From contig OY755177.1 in the NCBI GenBank assembly GCA_963576735.1, positions 9,052,001 through 9,116,000 of the forward strand: 64,000 nt of DNA, in the 5' to 3' direction. Both the position numbers and the translations under genes were made by a program. The DNA is from Bedellia somnulentella (taxonomy: Eukaryota > Arthropoda > Insecta > Lepidoptera > Bedelliidae). The notes beneath the pieces were generated by a model. That model was not told where the DNA came from, searched no databases, and saw only the letters and a program-made list of their open reading frames with translations. Positions 8,914 to 20,677 of this stretch are shown here, piece by piece (positions within the stretch are counted from its first letter, which is position 1; the number at the start of each line of letters is the position of its first letter).

Positions 8914-10344
8914 CAGGGGCTGGAAATAAAAACTTCCCTCCATCCTCACTTTGTAGTTTTTAACAGCGCAAACCTCATACAAAAGCGCGCTGTGATTTGC
9001 ATATTCACCAATAGATGGCACTGTCGGTAATTGCTACATCGCGGTATGATTTCTTCTTTATTAGAGTATATAAACCAAAAAATTCTACGTGTGTCAGTCA
9101 TTGTGTCAGACAGTGTCACAGACAATGTGTCTAGGTGTATAATGGCATGGATCATATTAACATTATGTTGATGTTGTCATGATGAACGTACGTACGTACG
9201 ATACAATAGATTAGGTAAGTATTGTATGTAGTTCATGGTAATAGAACTTCGGTCGGGTGATTCCTTCGAAGTTCTAACCGAAATGGCGTTAATTTGGGAA
9301 CATAAACTGAGTGTCATTGAAATCCAGCAATTGTATATCTCAATCTTTTTAATGAGTATTGGAGGGAGCCTCATTTTACTTCATGAGGTAGCCCTCATTT
9401 GAGGCGAGGTAAAGAGAATGAAATATACTCTATTAACGGGTCAACAGTGAGGCACGCGACGCGTAATGTTGCCGCTTTGCACTGAATGAGGGAAAATGAG
9501 TTCTAATGTTTTATACTTGGTATTTTTTTATAAATAAACTTAAGGGCATCCCCGCATTTTGCAGCTATTGCACTCACTCTTACGTCAATTTTACTGAGAG
9601 TGACAGGGACGGAAAAAACGCGCGCGCAGGATAAATGTAGTTTATTTAGTTTTATTCAATAACTATAATGTTTAAATGAAAAGTTAGACATCAAAGTTAC
9701 AGATGTTAAAGCTACGCGTATGTAGACACATGAGTTCACATGTATGTTATGCCAGTGGAGCCTAGAATGTCGCTACCCCTTTCTACCCACGGGTGTCGTA
9801 AGAGGTGACTAAGGGTATGGGGCCTTTAGAGGTTTTTGGGCGATGCGGTTGGAAACCCATCACCAACTATACTACATTTCTGCCATCTACTCCCCTATCA
9901 ATATCCAAATGTGGCTGAGGAGATTCTAGCTCTGCAGCTCTGGCTACCCCGTTTTGGGATTTATGACCGTGAGTATATGTATGTATGTATTTAAGCTAAT
10001 CTAAGGTAAAATTAAATGGGTAGTATTTGTAAGAAAACGCTAAAATAAACTGACTAATCATTCCATCAAACTGACCCGACTCCTTCAACCGCGACACGAG
10101 TATAATGTATGTATGGACTCAACATTTAAATAGTCGGTGACTCACTCACTCACTTTGGTCTATTCGAGTGCTGCCTCGACTCACGCCTCGAAAAAGTGAG
10201 GAGCTACGTGAGGTGGTTTATATTTCAAATACGAGAACTCCCTCATTTTCTCGCGACGGGTAGCTCAAACGAGGTACCTCACGAGTGAGGGGTTATCACT
10301 AAGCAAGAAGGCTCTCTATTTCCAGTGTATTTCTTTACTCTATG
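8914..10344. mobile_element. hAT-like non-autonomous element inside Helitron C2
   Basis: A perfect 8-bp duplication GCTACACT flanks it at 8906-8913 and 10345-10352; deleting the 1431 bp rejoins the Helitron as found in copies C1 and C3. The left end begins CAGGGGCTGGAAATA. The right end, reverse strand, begins CATAGAG and carries TGGAAATA about 20 bp in. The CA start, TGGAAATA motif and 8-bp duplication fit hAT. Clusters of 'cctcact' and 'gaggc' occur near both sides (9370-9470 and 10150-10290). No transposase frame; a SINE A sits inside. Confidence 0.7.
9746..9992 (+). repeat. SINE A copy inside the hAT-like element
   Basis: Head 'gccagtggagcctagaatgt', middle 'gggcgatgcggttggaaac' and tail 'ccgtgagtatatgtatgtat'. 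Because it lies within the hAT-like element, it is either cargo or a later insertion. Confidence 0.8.
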
Positions 10345-10684
10345 GCTACACTATTCAGGAGTGCTCTAAGTAGTAATCATTGTGCTAAATTTCACAAATC
10401 TTGAGCAGTGTTTGAAGAAACCTCAGATATTAATAAAACAACGCTACCCGTGCGAAGCTGGGCCGATCCACTAGTATATAATAAAATCCATGTTTAAGTA
10501 AAATATGTATTGCTAGTAGTTTAATTTATCTAGTCAATTTTTGGTAAATTATATCGGCATGTCTAAAGATTAGCACTAATAATTTTATGCACCACGAGCT
10601 ATGTTGTTGTGTAACTGCCCTTGGCGGTACAAAAGCTCTTTTCTCTAGAAACGCACTTTCGGGCCTTTTAGCTTAGGCTTATAA

Positions 10685-11545
10685 TAATTATTTATTTATT
10701 TAATAAAGTAACATAGACTCATTATGTTAGTAGTACTTATTTTTAAGATGCTAGTAGGTCTACAAAAATAATAATAATTATAATATATTCACAAATTAAA
10801 TAGAAACAAAGTTTAACAATAAACTAAAAAAAATTAAATTACCTAATAAACTAACACTCGGATCAATATCACGGTATACCAGTCGATACAGCGTAACAAT
10901 GACCCAAGTACCGACAATCTAACCTATCAGCTATAACGTTTAGAATGATGTTGGCGCTGCCCCGCACCCGCCGCACCAGGGACGCGCATCGTTTCCGCAT
11001 TGTCGCGTAAAAACAATCTACTCTCGCGTCCGCGAACATACCTGATGCGCTACAGAACCGTGGCAGCCCCAACAGCTGTCTAAACGCATTATTATATTGT
11101 ACTCGGAGAGCGCTATACGAGCTTTGAGTATATCTCGCCCACAGGCTGCACGTGTAAAATGATGTGCAGTATGCTCTAAAGAGCGAGCGACTGGTGGTAC
11201 AGGGCAGAGTAGAGGGCACCCGAATGCGTGGTCGATCATCAATGAGATGGACGGACCAAATCAAAGCAGCGCTGGATGACCCCCTGTACCAATGCACCAA
11301 AAAACAGCCCTCAGAGAGGAATGGCGACGAATTGTGCGGCGGGTCACCCAACCAAAATGACGACCACGACCACTCTGTCAAGAGTGTTACGACTGAGAAG
11401 ATGCTCTAAAGAGCGTAAGCTTAACCTGTACCGAACCACGCGCAAACCTGCGCGCCAGCATATTCGCTCTCACCGACAACGCTCTCCTTTCCCTTTCAAT
11501 GTCCTCATCAGCTTTGAGGTCGGGGGTCAGTATGTGGCCTAGGTA
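10685..11545 (-). pseudogene. LINE reverse transcriptase C-terminus, split by a later LINE fragment
   Basis: Read on the minus strand. The part 11545-11416 gives 'FKYLGHILTPDLKADEDIER' and 'NMLARRFARGS'; the part 11170-10870 continues in frame with 'YTQSSYSALRVQYNNAFRQL' and 'LLGLPRFCSASGMFADARVD'. These are the thumb and C-terminal blocks of a non-LTR RT. The two halves join at a 15-bp duplication that brackets a foreign insert (11186-11400). The 3' end is AT-rich with an (AAAT)-type tail near 10690. Catalytic motifs are absent (5'-truncated). A decayed relative is at 18309. Confidence 0.75.
11186..11400 (+). mobile_element. 5'-truncated LINE 3' end inserted in another LINE
   Basis: The 215-bp insert encodes on the plus strand the LINE terminal block 'VEGTRMRGRSSMRWTDQIKA' (VEG.R.RGR...RW.DQI). 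It is flanked by a perfect 15-bp duplication ATGCTCTAAAGAGCG at 11171-11185 and 11401-11415. It ends '...acgactgagaag' next to the duplication, as for a LINE 3' end. Orientation is opposite to its host LINE. Confidence 0.8.
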
Positions 11546-11696
11546 TTTAAAGTGGCTTAGGTTTTAGGATTAGCAAACCACCAATGTACAAAGTATCAAA
11601 GATTTATGGCTGTTTTCCTAATGACATAAAATTGATAGAATAACCTCTACTTTTTAAACAAAATCTCAAAGTATTTCTTTTTAATACATAGATGTA

Positions 11697-12299
11697 TATG
11701 TCGTGGCCATGTCGTAAATTTGAATACATCATGAAATGATCAATAATTTCATGAAACAGTCGTATTTTATGAAATGTTCAACTGTTTATTGGCCACATCG
11801 TGATGTGGTTTGGGCAGATCAATAATAAGAAATCGTTTCTCGATATGGACAACTAAACGCGCGGCCTCTTCATGAAATGGTTAAGATTATTTGGTCATAT
11901 CGTAAAGTAGTTATATTAATTACCGGTAGAGACGCTGAAACTTTGTTTATGTGTGAAGATGGCAGCCGCTGACAAAAGTTTAGTTTATCGCAGTAAAAAA
12001 CGTTAATGATTAAGCGAGGAAGAAAGTGATAACAAAATAGATTTTTACGAAAAGGTTCTCAAGTACTTTGCAAATTACGAAAAAACTGAGTAATATGTTA
12101 AAAAACTGTAGAGTTTGGATCGCATTTCACAGGTCACCCTATTTCCATGATCAGGCCAAGTGTGGATGACAAAATCGTTAAACGTTGACGATCTTATGAT
12201 CTGGTAAAAGTAAGTTGACCACATCATGAAATGTGGCTATTTCATGAAATGATCGATCATATCACGATGTGTTCAAATCTACAATATGGCCACGACATA
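11697..12299. mobile_element. MITE with TA target site and TTTCATGAAAT motifs
   Basis: Inverted ends start TATGTCGTGGCCAT and extend about 50 bp with few differences ('aatttgaatacatc' against 'gatgtgttcaaat'). TA flanks it at 11695-11696 and 12300-12301. Palindromic 'atttcatgaaat' or close variants recur in both subterminal regions, a likely transposase-binding motif. It is 603 bp and non-coding. Confidence 0.7.
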
Positions 12300-12301
12300 T
12301 A

Positions 12302-12739
12302 TATGGCATAGGACAATGAAATTAAAAATGAAGAAATGCAATTTTTTTATTAGCCTTGATTCAGAAAACATTTTGATTATTAAATTCACTTTATGAAAAA
12401 TAGATTCAAGTTAGTATTTAGTTAGTTCTGAATCTTAACACGATGAATATTGTTTAAAGGATGAGAATAATGAAATCAACCGACCACCGGCAGGCCAGCA
12501 ATGCAAAGCAACCAAAAAATTATATTACAGTGAATAATACTTCTTAATATTCTGTGAACATTTTAAGCGTCAATATTATATACGAGTATCATATGTGGAG
12601 CGTGGAACGGTCAAATAAAAATATGTTAAACGTTAAAACGTGTTTTAAGCATTTCTTAGAAACAGACGATTGCGTTTTAATGAAATAATTCCTTATACCT
12701 ACTTCCGAAAAACTATCGGACTGTTAACTGGCAAAAGCT
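12302..12739. other. no gene seen
   Basis: AT-rich sequence without a convincing frame or known repeat. Confidence 0.3.
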
Positions 12740-13345
12740 AATAAATAAGAATAAATAAAGGAAACTAAAATTTCGACACAGGCGGGAATCGAACCCGCGA
12801 CCTCGGGCATACGCCCCCGCCGCTCTGCCAATTGAGCTACCGTGTCAATGGCTGCCAGCGCGAAATTCTTCTATCCTTTATTTCTTTTACAAGTTTAAGT
12901 AGTGTTTGCGTTTCCTACCTCCGAATTTTTACTAATTCAGAAGGCCACTTGTCTACCTTTTCAGATAGAATGCAAATGTTGAGAACGCTTAACTATCACA
13001 TAATTTAAATCCTTTTGTCTTTTTGTCGAAATTTTTCTTTCTTTTATTTATTCTTTATTTATTAGTAATAATTATTATGCTGTGTAGTGCCGGCTTAGAA
13101 TAGCACTACCCCATTTCTTCCGGTGGGTGTACGTAAGAGGCGACTAACGGTATTAGGGCTTTTAAGGGATTTTTGGACGATGCGGTTGGAGACCCATCAC
13201 CAAAAACAAAAAATGAAATAAAGATTTCACCATCTTTTCCCTACGCAACTTCCAAAAGTGGCTGAAGAATTTCTAAATATATGTATGTATATAAGTATGT
13301 AATTACACAACACATGAGGTTTTCATGAACAAAAAGATTTAAATA
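12740..13345. repeat. tRNA-like palindromic element (family E, copy 2), interrupted
   Basis: A minus-strand tRNA-like segment lies at about 12773-12846 (reverse: gacacggtagctcaattggc ... ggttcgattcccgcctgtgtc). Its outer flank is 'aataaataaaggaaactaaaatttc'. A spacer (about 12847-13020) matches the spacer of copy 3 in reverse. The right arm keeps only 'gtcgaaatttttctttct' and the outer 'ttattagtaataa ... acatgaggttttcatgaac' block, which a SINE A (13079-13302) splits. The second tRNA-like body is deleted. Confidence 0.65.
13079..13302 (+). repeat. SINE A copy nested in family E
   Basis: Head 'gctgtgtagtgccggctta' to tail 'atatgtatgtatataagtatg'. It splits the 'ttattagtaataatccccacatgagg' block that is continuous at 3975 and 41145. 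Confidence 0.85.
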
Positions 13346-13648
13346 ATGGCAAAAGCTACTCGATTTTTTAAGTACTTATTGTCATGCATGACTAAGTTAT
13401 TGACCTTACTATCCAAAGGTTGTCTAAAAAATATCACTTTTAGAGACAATTGTAAAGTGATCTATTTAATTCTCTTCATTTATTTTCTTCTTTAAGCATC
13501 TTCTCTATACACATGTACTATTTTGTTTTCTATAGCTACATGTGTACAATTAAAAAACTGAGTTTTACTAATAATACGCCTAAAATACTAAATAAAAATA
13601 CAAACCATTAGACATAAAAAATAATAGTTTATGTTGTACAATCCTGGC
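13346..13648. other. no gene seen
   Basis: AT-rich stretch between repeats, with no recognisable feature. Confidence 0.3.
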
Positions 13649-13656
13649 CCATTCTC

Positions 13657-15094
13657 CGGCTATTCCCAGTAGTCCTACTCGATAGTCTTACCAGTAGGAC
13701 TATTGGGATTTTTTGTCCCAATAGACTTACTAGTAAGACTATTGGGAAAATTATTCCCAGTAGTCTTACCAACCAATAAAAACTCTTTGGTACATCTAAA
13801 GGTTCCAACTTTTATGTAGCCCAAAAAAGATGAATAGACATACCTCGTTAGTGAAATTGGATGTATGATATAAAAACGAATATTTTTTTGGCTGATTCTC
13901 TGTCACATAATATTTTATCTAGGTGTATTTGCCATTAAACTAAATAATTTGTAATTTTCATGGGAATGGGTTTTTGGTTGTAATATATTTTCCGCCAACA
14001 AAATACAGTCGTCAAAAGGTAAAATAACTATGTATTTATGGTATATTTTTTGTATTTAAAGTACCAGGGTAGCATAAACATAAAAGCAGCATAAATGAAA
14101 AAAGCTTATTGGTTTTACACATAATTATCAGTTGGAGTTTATTAAAATCAGAATTATAGAAGAATCAGACAGAAGAATCAACCAAAAGACGTCCACAGGT
14201 GGAGAAAGACTTTTCCGACAGGTTTACCACGACGAGGTCGTCGGTCAACCTTATGGGAGCCCTACGCAAACAAACTATCCGACCCCAACAACCCTATTAA
14301 TACTAATATTAATAAATTTCTTCGCTTGGTCGAGTACTCGGTGGTCAGCTGCCGAACTGTCTACTAACTGCTCGTCAATGACTCGTGTTGAGTCGAAACG
14401 CGTCGCATGTTTGTGGTTGCCTGTGGTTTTCGCTTGCGGGTGTGTGTGTGGTGCATTGTCTGCTTTTCGATTTCTTGTAAGTGGGAGGGCGGGCGGTGCA
14501 CAGTGCATGTTGCATGAAGACTGCAGGTATTATTTAGCAGAATTAAGCGAAGAAATTTATTAATATTAGTATTGCTATGGATTTCCGCAAAGTAACGCCT
14601 GATTCAATCCAATAACCCTATTAATAACCTGATTCATGAAAAATATCACGTCGACCTCTGGTCATAGAGGCAGCAGACACGAAAATAGGTAAGATAAATT
14701 AAGCATCGGAAAAATATTTGTACAGATTTTCAAGTTTATTAGTCATAACAACTTGTAGTTAATGCACTCCTGGTACTTCAATTGAAAGTTAAATTTACGT
14801 ACATTTTTATAGCTGCTTAAGTTATAATTTCTGTGTCCAAAATGTACATTCCTTAGTAATAAATCAGTAAAACTGAAAATGACAAACAAGTGTTGTATGC
14901 GTTGTATGTATTAAATATATTAATAAGGTATGTCTATTAGTTATGAGGTCTATTGTTTCTAAAACATATGTTCAGTAAGACTAATGGGAAAAATACACCA
15001 AAGACAATGTCCTACTTTCGGTAAGACTATTGGGAATAAAAATCCCATTAGTCCTACTGGTAAGACTATCCAGTAAGACTACTGGGAATAGCCG
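13657..15094. mobile_element. TIR element with 8-bp target duplication
   Basis: Ends CGGCTATTCCCAGTAGTC / GACTACTGGGAATAGCCG are exact inverted repeats, and similarity continues about 90 bp inward (gatagtcttaccagtaggac on both sides). A perfect 8-bp duplication CCATTCTC flanks it at 13649-13656 and 15095-15102. The inner ends hold several 'agtcttaccagtagtc'-like words in both orientations. It is 1438 bp. The one sizeable frame (14132-14563) shows no transposase motif. hAT or P-type is possible from the 8-bp duplication; the TIR start CGGC is not typical of hAT. Confidence 0.75.
14299..14573. repeat. inner element with 29-bp perfect inverted repeats
   Basis: Arms 14299-14327 and 14545-14573 are exact reverse complements (aatactaatattaataaatt...). 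They enclose about 217 bp that is markedly GC-richer than the host element (gggagggcgggcggtgc). It looks like a separate insertion within the TIR element, but no clean target duplication was found. Confidence 0.55.
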
Positions 15095-15239
15095 CCATTC
15101 TCTATTTGATCTAAATGTTTCTCTGTGGTTGTCCTCTACTAACTTTAGCTTAGCATCTAATTTAACACTACAAATCTTATTCACCAAATTACTTTACCCA
15201 AAACCCAAAATCGCTTTAATAAACGTTTCTCCGCACAAT

Positions 15240-15345
15240 AGACCTTAGAAAAGACAATTTGGAGAAGGCCCGACCCGGGATTTAGAACCATATAATCTAC
15301 ACGATAAGAGGTATTCTACTAACTGAGCTTTCACGATTTCAATCA
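15240..15345 (-). repeat. SINE B head fragment
   Basis: The reverse of the SINE B tRNA-like head and start of the body: 'ttagaaaagacaatttgg', 'aggcccgacccgggattt' and 'ctactaactgagctttcacg'. The rest of the element is missing. Confidence 0.6.
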
Positions 15346-15417
15346 GAAAATAATTAAAATATTGTAAGCCACTTTTGGAACAAAAACAATCAAACAATCG
15401 TTATAAATAAAAGATCA

Positions 15418-15547
15418 TAAAATAAAGGAAGTTGATGATGGGTCTCCAGCCACATCGACCAACAGAAACAGCTCTAGTGCCCTCTAGTCACCTGTTATGA
15501 CACGCTCGGGAAGAAATGGTTTAGTACTATTCTGAACCAACACTGCT
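15418..15547 (-). repeat. SINE A fragment, diverged
   Basis: 'gatgatgggtctccagccac', 'agtcacctgttatgacac' and 'gaagaaatggtttagtacta' match the central and head parts of SINE A in reverse. Confidence 0.55.
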
Positions 15548-16078
15548 TAGCGCATTAACAATGCTAAATTTCTTAAAATTAAACCTTTGCTAAATAACTT
15601 TATCACATCATAATGAACACGCTTACTACTGGCTAAGTTACTACGAAGTTTATGCCCTACGACCGAACGCGCATCACCTAATTATCAGTAATAATATTAT
15701 CATGCCCGAGCACACAATTTTATTACGATATCATGTGGTGATGAGAGCATGCTCGTAAAGATATTAATTATTAATTTATTCTTGTTTTTATGAATATGTA
15801 TTCGATAATGATGACGAACTCATTTCATAGGCAAACTTAAAAAGAAAGAAAAGTAAAAGCGTCTCCTAAGAAAATATTTTGAAGGGGCTTAGATTTAATA
15901 TAAGTTTTCGTCTTTTATTCAAGTTCTAACCTGAAATCTGATGTACTCGTACATGAATGATTTTCTGTTTTCACTTTTTGCGAAAACGACTTTGTTACTA
16001 TAATAGCTATATACTTTTATGCATGCAGGTATTGTAGCATGAATTTCACAAAAAGACGTATTTATATATATAGCTACA
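15548..16078. other. no gene seen
   Basis: AT-rich, without recognisable elements. Confidence 0.3.
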
Positions 16079-16240
16079 TAGCTGTAGAGTGTCGGCTTAG
16101 AATAGCACTACCCCATTTCTTTCGGTGGGTGTACGTAAGAGGTGACTAACGATATTGGGGATTTTAAGGGAATTGAGGGCGATGCGGGTGGAGATATCCT
16201 TTATAGCCATAAATCCCTTAAAGGAGTAGCCAGAGCTAGA
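16079..16240. repeat. SINE A head fused to an inverted SINE A tail
   Basis: The head 'gctgtagagtgtcggcttag' runs forward to about 16190, then the sequence switches to the tail in reverse ('atagccataaatcccttaaa', 'gtagccagagct'). It is a rearranged copy or two inverted fragments. Confidence 0.6.
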
Positions 16241-18308
16241 GAATTATAAATTTTATATATATATATATATTATTAAAGCTTTAAATTAAAGCTTACTAAA
16301 GCTTATCTATTTATTTATAGATATTTTCTATTATATATAGATAATCCTGTAATGATGGGAGAAAAAAATATTTTAATAAGCTGTTAAGGAATAGGGGCTG
16401 TTGGTGTAAAGCGAGTTTCAGTGGTTTATCTCACCTTAGTCAACAATAACACTAACACAATCCCCGTGCGAGGCAATCCAGAGTTTTGGGGATTCTTAAC
16501 TTATCAGAGGAACACCGCAAAAAGTTTAATTTGCATTCCCGCTAAAATAATTCATCGATCCCGGCAGCTACAATACAGCATGCAAAAAAAGCCTTTATAA
16601 CTATCGTAAATAAAGTTTTAAGTGGCTCGCTCCGACAGAGGCGCCCGCCCGGGCGCCTCTCAACCGCTAAAGTGTTAAATATGATGTAGCTGAACATCCA
16701 CCTCTACTCACGATTTGTTCTGCTATAATTTTTTCACTCGTTAAATAAAATCGGCAAAATAATTTATAAATCTGAACTGTTACTGTTTTGGAAGATACAA
16801 GCGTCACTATAGAAAAATATGCAAATAAAAGGAGTATGACATACGGGTGGACGTACTCGTAGCACACAACAATATCAAAATGCACACCGTTATAAGTTGA
16901 CCCGGACTAACCCAGATTATGCCTAAAATGGAACAAAACAAATCCCTCCAGTTTACTGCCGATATAAAATTATGCAGAACTATAAAATTTTATGTAAATA
17001 CTCAAAACGCCTATAAATACAGTGAATTGCGTTGTAATTGTAAACGGCACCGGCACCAGTTCGAAACTGCACATAAATTTCAAATTCTAATTACAGTCGA
17101 AACCTAAATGCGGTCATCGTTAATGAGCTAGATGGACGAACTACACCGTCTGACACCATCATTCCCGATTCAATTCAGCCCGTAACTTGCTGAGTGAAAT
17201 TTTCACCAAACTATTAGAGATAGTTCTCTCAATAATATGATAACTCAAGATATATTTAGTTAAACCTCTTTATAGAATTGGAAACGCGTTTATTAGTATC
17301 TGCAAGACTAAATTTTCCACAATATTATGAATACATTTACCAAAATTTGATATCAAAAGCTTTAGGATGATGATTAGGCAGTCACTTTTGGATGTTGAGT
17401 GGAGAAATTGGTGAAAGATAGATATTAGATATTAGTCTCATAGCCAGAAAAATACTTTAAAAGCCTTTAAATACTTTTAGTGAACTTGTACGAACTCATG
17501 AAAAGCGATAGGTAAGTGTTTTTCCAAGGCAACACTAGCTTGCTCATGAAACACAAAATGAACGTAAAACGTTAGTTTTTATTTAATTCAAAATAATACA
17601 TAATATAGTTTTCTTTTAATTCTCCTTCTTCCATATAATTTACGTAAAAAGCGGTACAAGATATTAAAAGCGGTAGAAATAGTTTTTTTGATTCTCGTGG
17701 ATTGGAAATAATTATTAAAAATTTATATTACTGTCTTGTGTGTCTTTAGGATCACTTTCTAAATTACTTACCCATTTACTTCAAGTTTTTTTACATTAGA
17801 ATGTAAAGACGTATTTTCTAAAAAAATTGGGATTCATTTAGTTGATCGACCGAAGTTGAATTTTCACAAGGAATCAAAACTCAAAGTTTAAAATATTTAT
17901 GAATCTAACGAGCAGCTCAGTACTTTTACTTGACTAGATTTTTCTTTTATTGACTTAGGACCGAGACTGCACACATCTATAGTATATTTATTCTCTCCTG
18001 AGTGCCTGTAAACAACGGAAGCTTTAAAGGTTGACCAAATGTTTGTTAGAAATAAAAAGTCATCTACGAGTACTGAGAGCTTACACCTGGGTCCATATTG
18101 CCTCACAGAAAATTCTAAATCATATTTGTCGTCTTACTAACGATTTTTGTTCATAATAATCACTCTTAATAATTTTATTTATCCATACATTTTAATACTA
18201 CCAACGGAATTTATAACAGTTAGTGATCATATTGTTTTTATTAACACTGTTACAACCAAGTATTTTTAAAACTATATTATTTTAGATCTTTTTTCTTTAT
18301 AACATTCA
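16241..18308. other. long stretch without a supported gene
   Basis: AT-rich. It holds an (AT)n run at about 16253-16273 and a 10-bp GC hairpin GAGGCGCCCG/CGGGCGCCTC near 16636-16657. A faint SINE A trace (cttttggatgttgagtggag) is near 17385. Short open frames show no domains. I see no gene. Confidence 0.35.
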
Positions 18309-18715
18309 ATGGTTAAATTTAATTTTAATCATAATATTGTTACTAAAGGAATGCGTCAATTTTATTGTTGTTTATTAACGCTTTTTGAGGCAAATGGCAC
18401 ATCTATGTATACCTGCAATGTGTGGGCGAATTACAGACAAAGCAATACAATGATCTGCGTGTTCAATTCAATAACGGATTTAGGATTCTGTTGGCGCTGC
18501 CCCGTTTTTGTAGGACATCTGCTATATTTGCAGAGGCTTAAACAGATGACTCTGAAGCAATAATGCAAAATTAATGGGCATTATTAGTTAACCGAGTGCG
18601 GGTCAGCGACAACAGCATCCTAGAGATGATTGCTGATAGGGTGGATTCTGCAATTGTGAACCGATGCTGCGGGCTCCATCAACTATTGCAGCCGCTACCA
18701 CCTCAATTATAAATG
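18309..18715 (+). pseudogene. decayed LINE RT C-terminus, relative of the 10685 element
   Basis: The words 'GTSMYTCNVWANYRQSN' and, after frame changes, 'LLALPRFCRTSAIFAEA' (an approximate reading across indels) parallel 'CTSFYTCSLWARYTQSS' and 'LLGLPRFCSASGMFADA' of the minus-strand LINE at 10685-11545. The downstream DNA 'attgctgatagggtggattc' also fits. It is badly broken. Confidence 0.55.
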
Positions 18716-19744
18716 GATGTTTATTTAAATATTAACATTATTACCATTATATTGTAATTTACTAAAAAAAATATTCAAGTTGTTTGATAATAAATGGTCT
18801 CGTTTTGGCAACATTTTACATAAATAAAACGGGGGCATTTTTCTGATCATACCATAAAAACTGCTATCAACTAGATTTCAGAGATTGTTAAGTATAAAAA
18901 TGGCAAGTTTTATAAAAATATATACTTGTTTACTAATACTAGCTCACTTACAAAATTTAAGCTTTCTAGGTCATTATATATTGGCATTGACATTCAAAAT
19001 TTAACTAGTATGTAATTTATGATGTCAGTTATGAAATCATGTTTTTTAGATAACAATAAAATCTGAAATATAGAAAAAATAGAATTTATACTGTATATTT
19101 TTAATAAGTTATTGACATCATATCCCGCTATTGATTTGACATTATCCACACCTAAGTAATAAGGGTCCAAAATAACGCTAAAGCACTTCGAGAAAAGGTA
19201 GGCAAAGTCAAAAATCTTGACTTGGCTCGTCTTAGCGGGGGCTCCGCCCTCCGTCCTCCGCCCCGCCTGATTATGCAATGACACCTATTTTATCATACTA
19301 GATTTTACTTCCTTCATTGATGTTTATTCATAAAAATTATAGCACACAACGAAAAACTTTCATTGTAATTGTTGAGACATGAGACACGTTGTAAACTTTT
19401 GTAAATATAAATCTCGGCATTATTACGAAATTATCTATTTAAAACCACGCAAAAGTAAGATTTTTTATATCATTTAATCTAAGTCTTGACATATAACGTT
19501 TTTGACGGTAAAAAATTCGTTAAGTACGTTTTATCATAAAACATATCATGTTCTTTAAAACTGAGTGAAGACACATAAAGTGCGGAATAAGAAATAGAGA
19601 TGTAAAAACCACGAAGAGCGAAAACCTTGGAATTGGAAAAAGATATGTTTTTAAACATGAGAAGCTTAAATACACCAATTTTGGCTGGTTTTTTGTGTTG
19701 TTTTTAAATGAGAAATGAACTTGTTCTTCTCTGGTGTCACTCAC
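18716..19744. other. no gene seen
   Basis: AT-rich apart from a GC patch at 19235-19270 (ggggctccgccctccgtcct). No convincing coding frame. Confidence 0.3.
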
Positions 19745-19822
19745 TAGATACCACAGCTCAGTTGGCAGAGCGACACGGGCATTTACCCGAGGTCGTGGTT
19801 TCGAGTCCCGCTAGTGTTAAAT
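19745..19822 (+). repeat. solitary tRNA-like sequence (family E related)
   Basis: 'ccacagctcagttggcagag' (A box) and 'gtggtttcgagtcccgc' (B box) follow the family E tRNA-like core, with 'acccgaggtcg' between. The anticodon stem is CGGG/CCCG with an irregular loop and the acceptor pairing is weak. It is called a pseudo-tRNA, not a gene. Confidence 0.5.
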
Positions 19823-20677
19823 TTTTGTATATGCTTTATATTCATTATTTATTACTGCATGTTTGATAATAAATAAATAACTTTTTTTTGTTTATATTTG
19901 TTTAGCTATTTACTTTGGAGCAAATCTCAGTCAAGACGGTAAGTTCTTCTTCACTAGTTTAGCGTGTTATCCTTAGTTGGTTTTAACTGTCCATATGTCA
20001 GCTGGTTGGCTGATATCAAAAAAGTGAATAAACAAAATTTAATCAAATATTGACCTGTGTGAGAAGTGGAAACGGAGTTTGTAATATTTTTTTTATATAT
20101 CAAATAGCATAACTCAAATCTGAAAGATGATCGTCAACTTACTACTTATACCAAAGCGCAAATGAAACTCAAATCTTAAATCCTAAATCCTTAGGTTCAA
20201 TCATGTTGACATAAAATAAAAACAAAACTATTTGGAAATCGTGTTTCATTACAGTTTGCTGTAATCTACTAACACTCCAATCCTTTGAACCTTTCTTCGG
20301 AGCGTTTTCTGTAATCTTTAAATCATCACGTGTCGTGGCGGTCCTAATCCCTTGCGTGGATAGGAACGTCACGGCTTAAGAATGGAACTCGAGCGTTTGC
20401 ATGCCTGCCTTATACTCGTCGGTTTGTTTAATCATATAACTGAAATAAGATCTAATATTGTAAAACGTTCGATCACATTATGTGTCGTTTAAATTAAGTA
20501 TATTGCTTGCCGTCACATTGTTGCTCTTTGTGTTTTTCACTTATTTTACTTGCCTGTTGTTAGTGCTTCATATTTCTTGCTGCAATATTATCTGCCAGAA
20601 TGTTCGTAGAGCTGGTATATTTTTGAAGATTTTTATGGTCTAAAACCATAACGAAACACAACAAAAAACATTATCTA
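19823..20677. other. no gene seen
   Basis: AT-rich, and the short frames show no domain. An island at 20290-20420 is less AT-rich but unassigned. Confidence 0.3.

Larger units (their letters stand above)
8059..10474 (+). mobile_element. non-autonomous Helitron C, copy 2 (complete ends)
   Basis: The 5' end is TCTATACTTATAATAAATC preceded by A; the 3' end is a CCCG...-type hairpin then 'gatccaCTAG' followed by T. This is the A^TC...CTAG^T pattern of Helitrons. It carries a (TCTG)n microsatellite near 8178-8234 and the conserved 'tcggtttgtatgttcctta' block. No Rep/helicase frame, so it depends on an autonomous partner. It is interrupted by a hAT-like element at 8914-10344. Confidence 0.8.

Noticed and set aside
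14132..14563. 143-residue frame as a transposase
   Set aside because: No DDE or zinc-finger signal; it crosses the boundary of the inner 29-bp inverted repeat.
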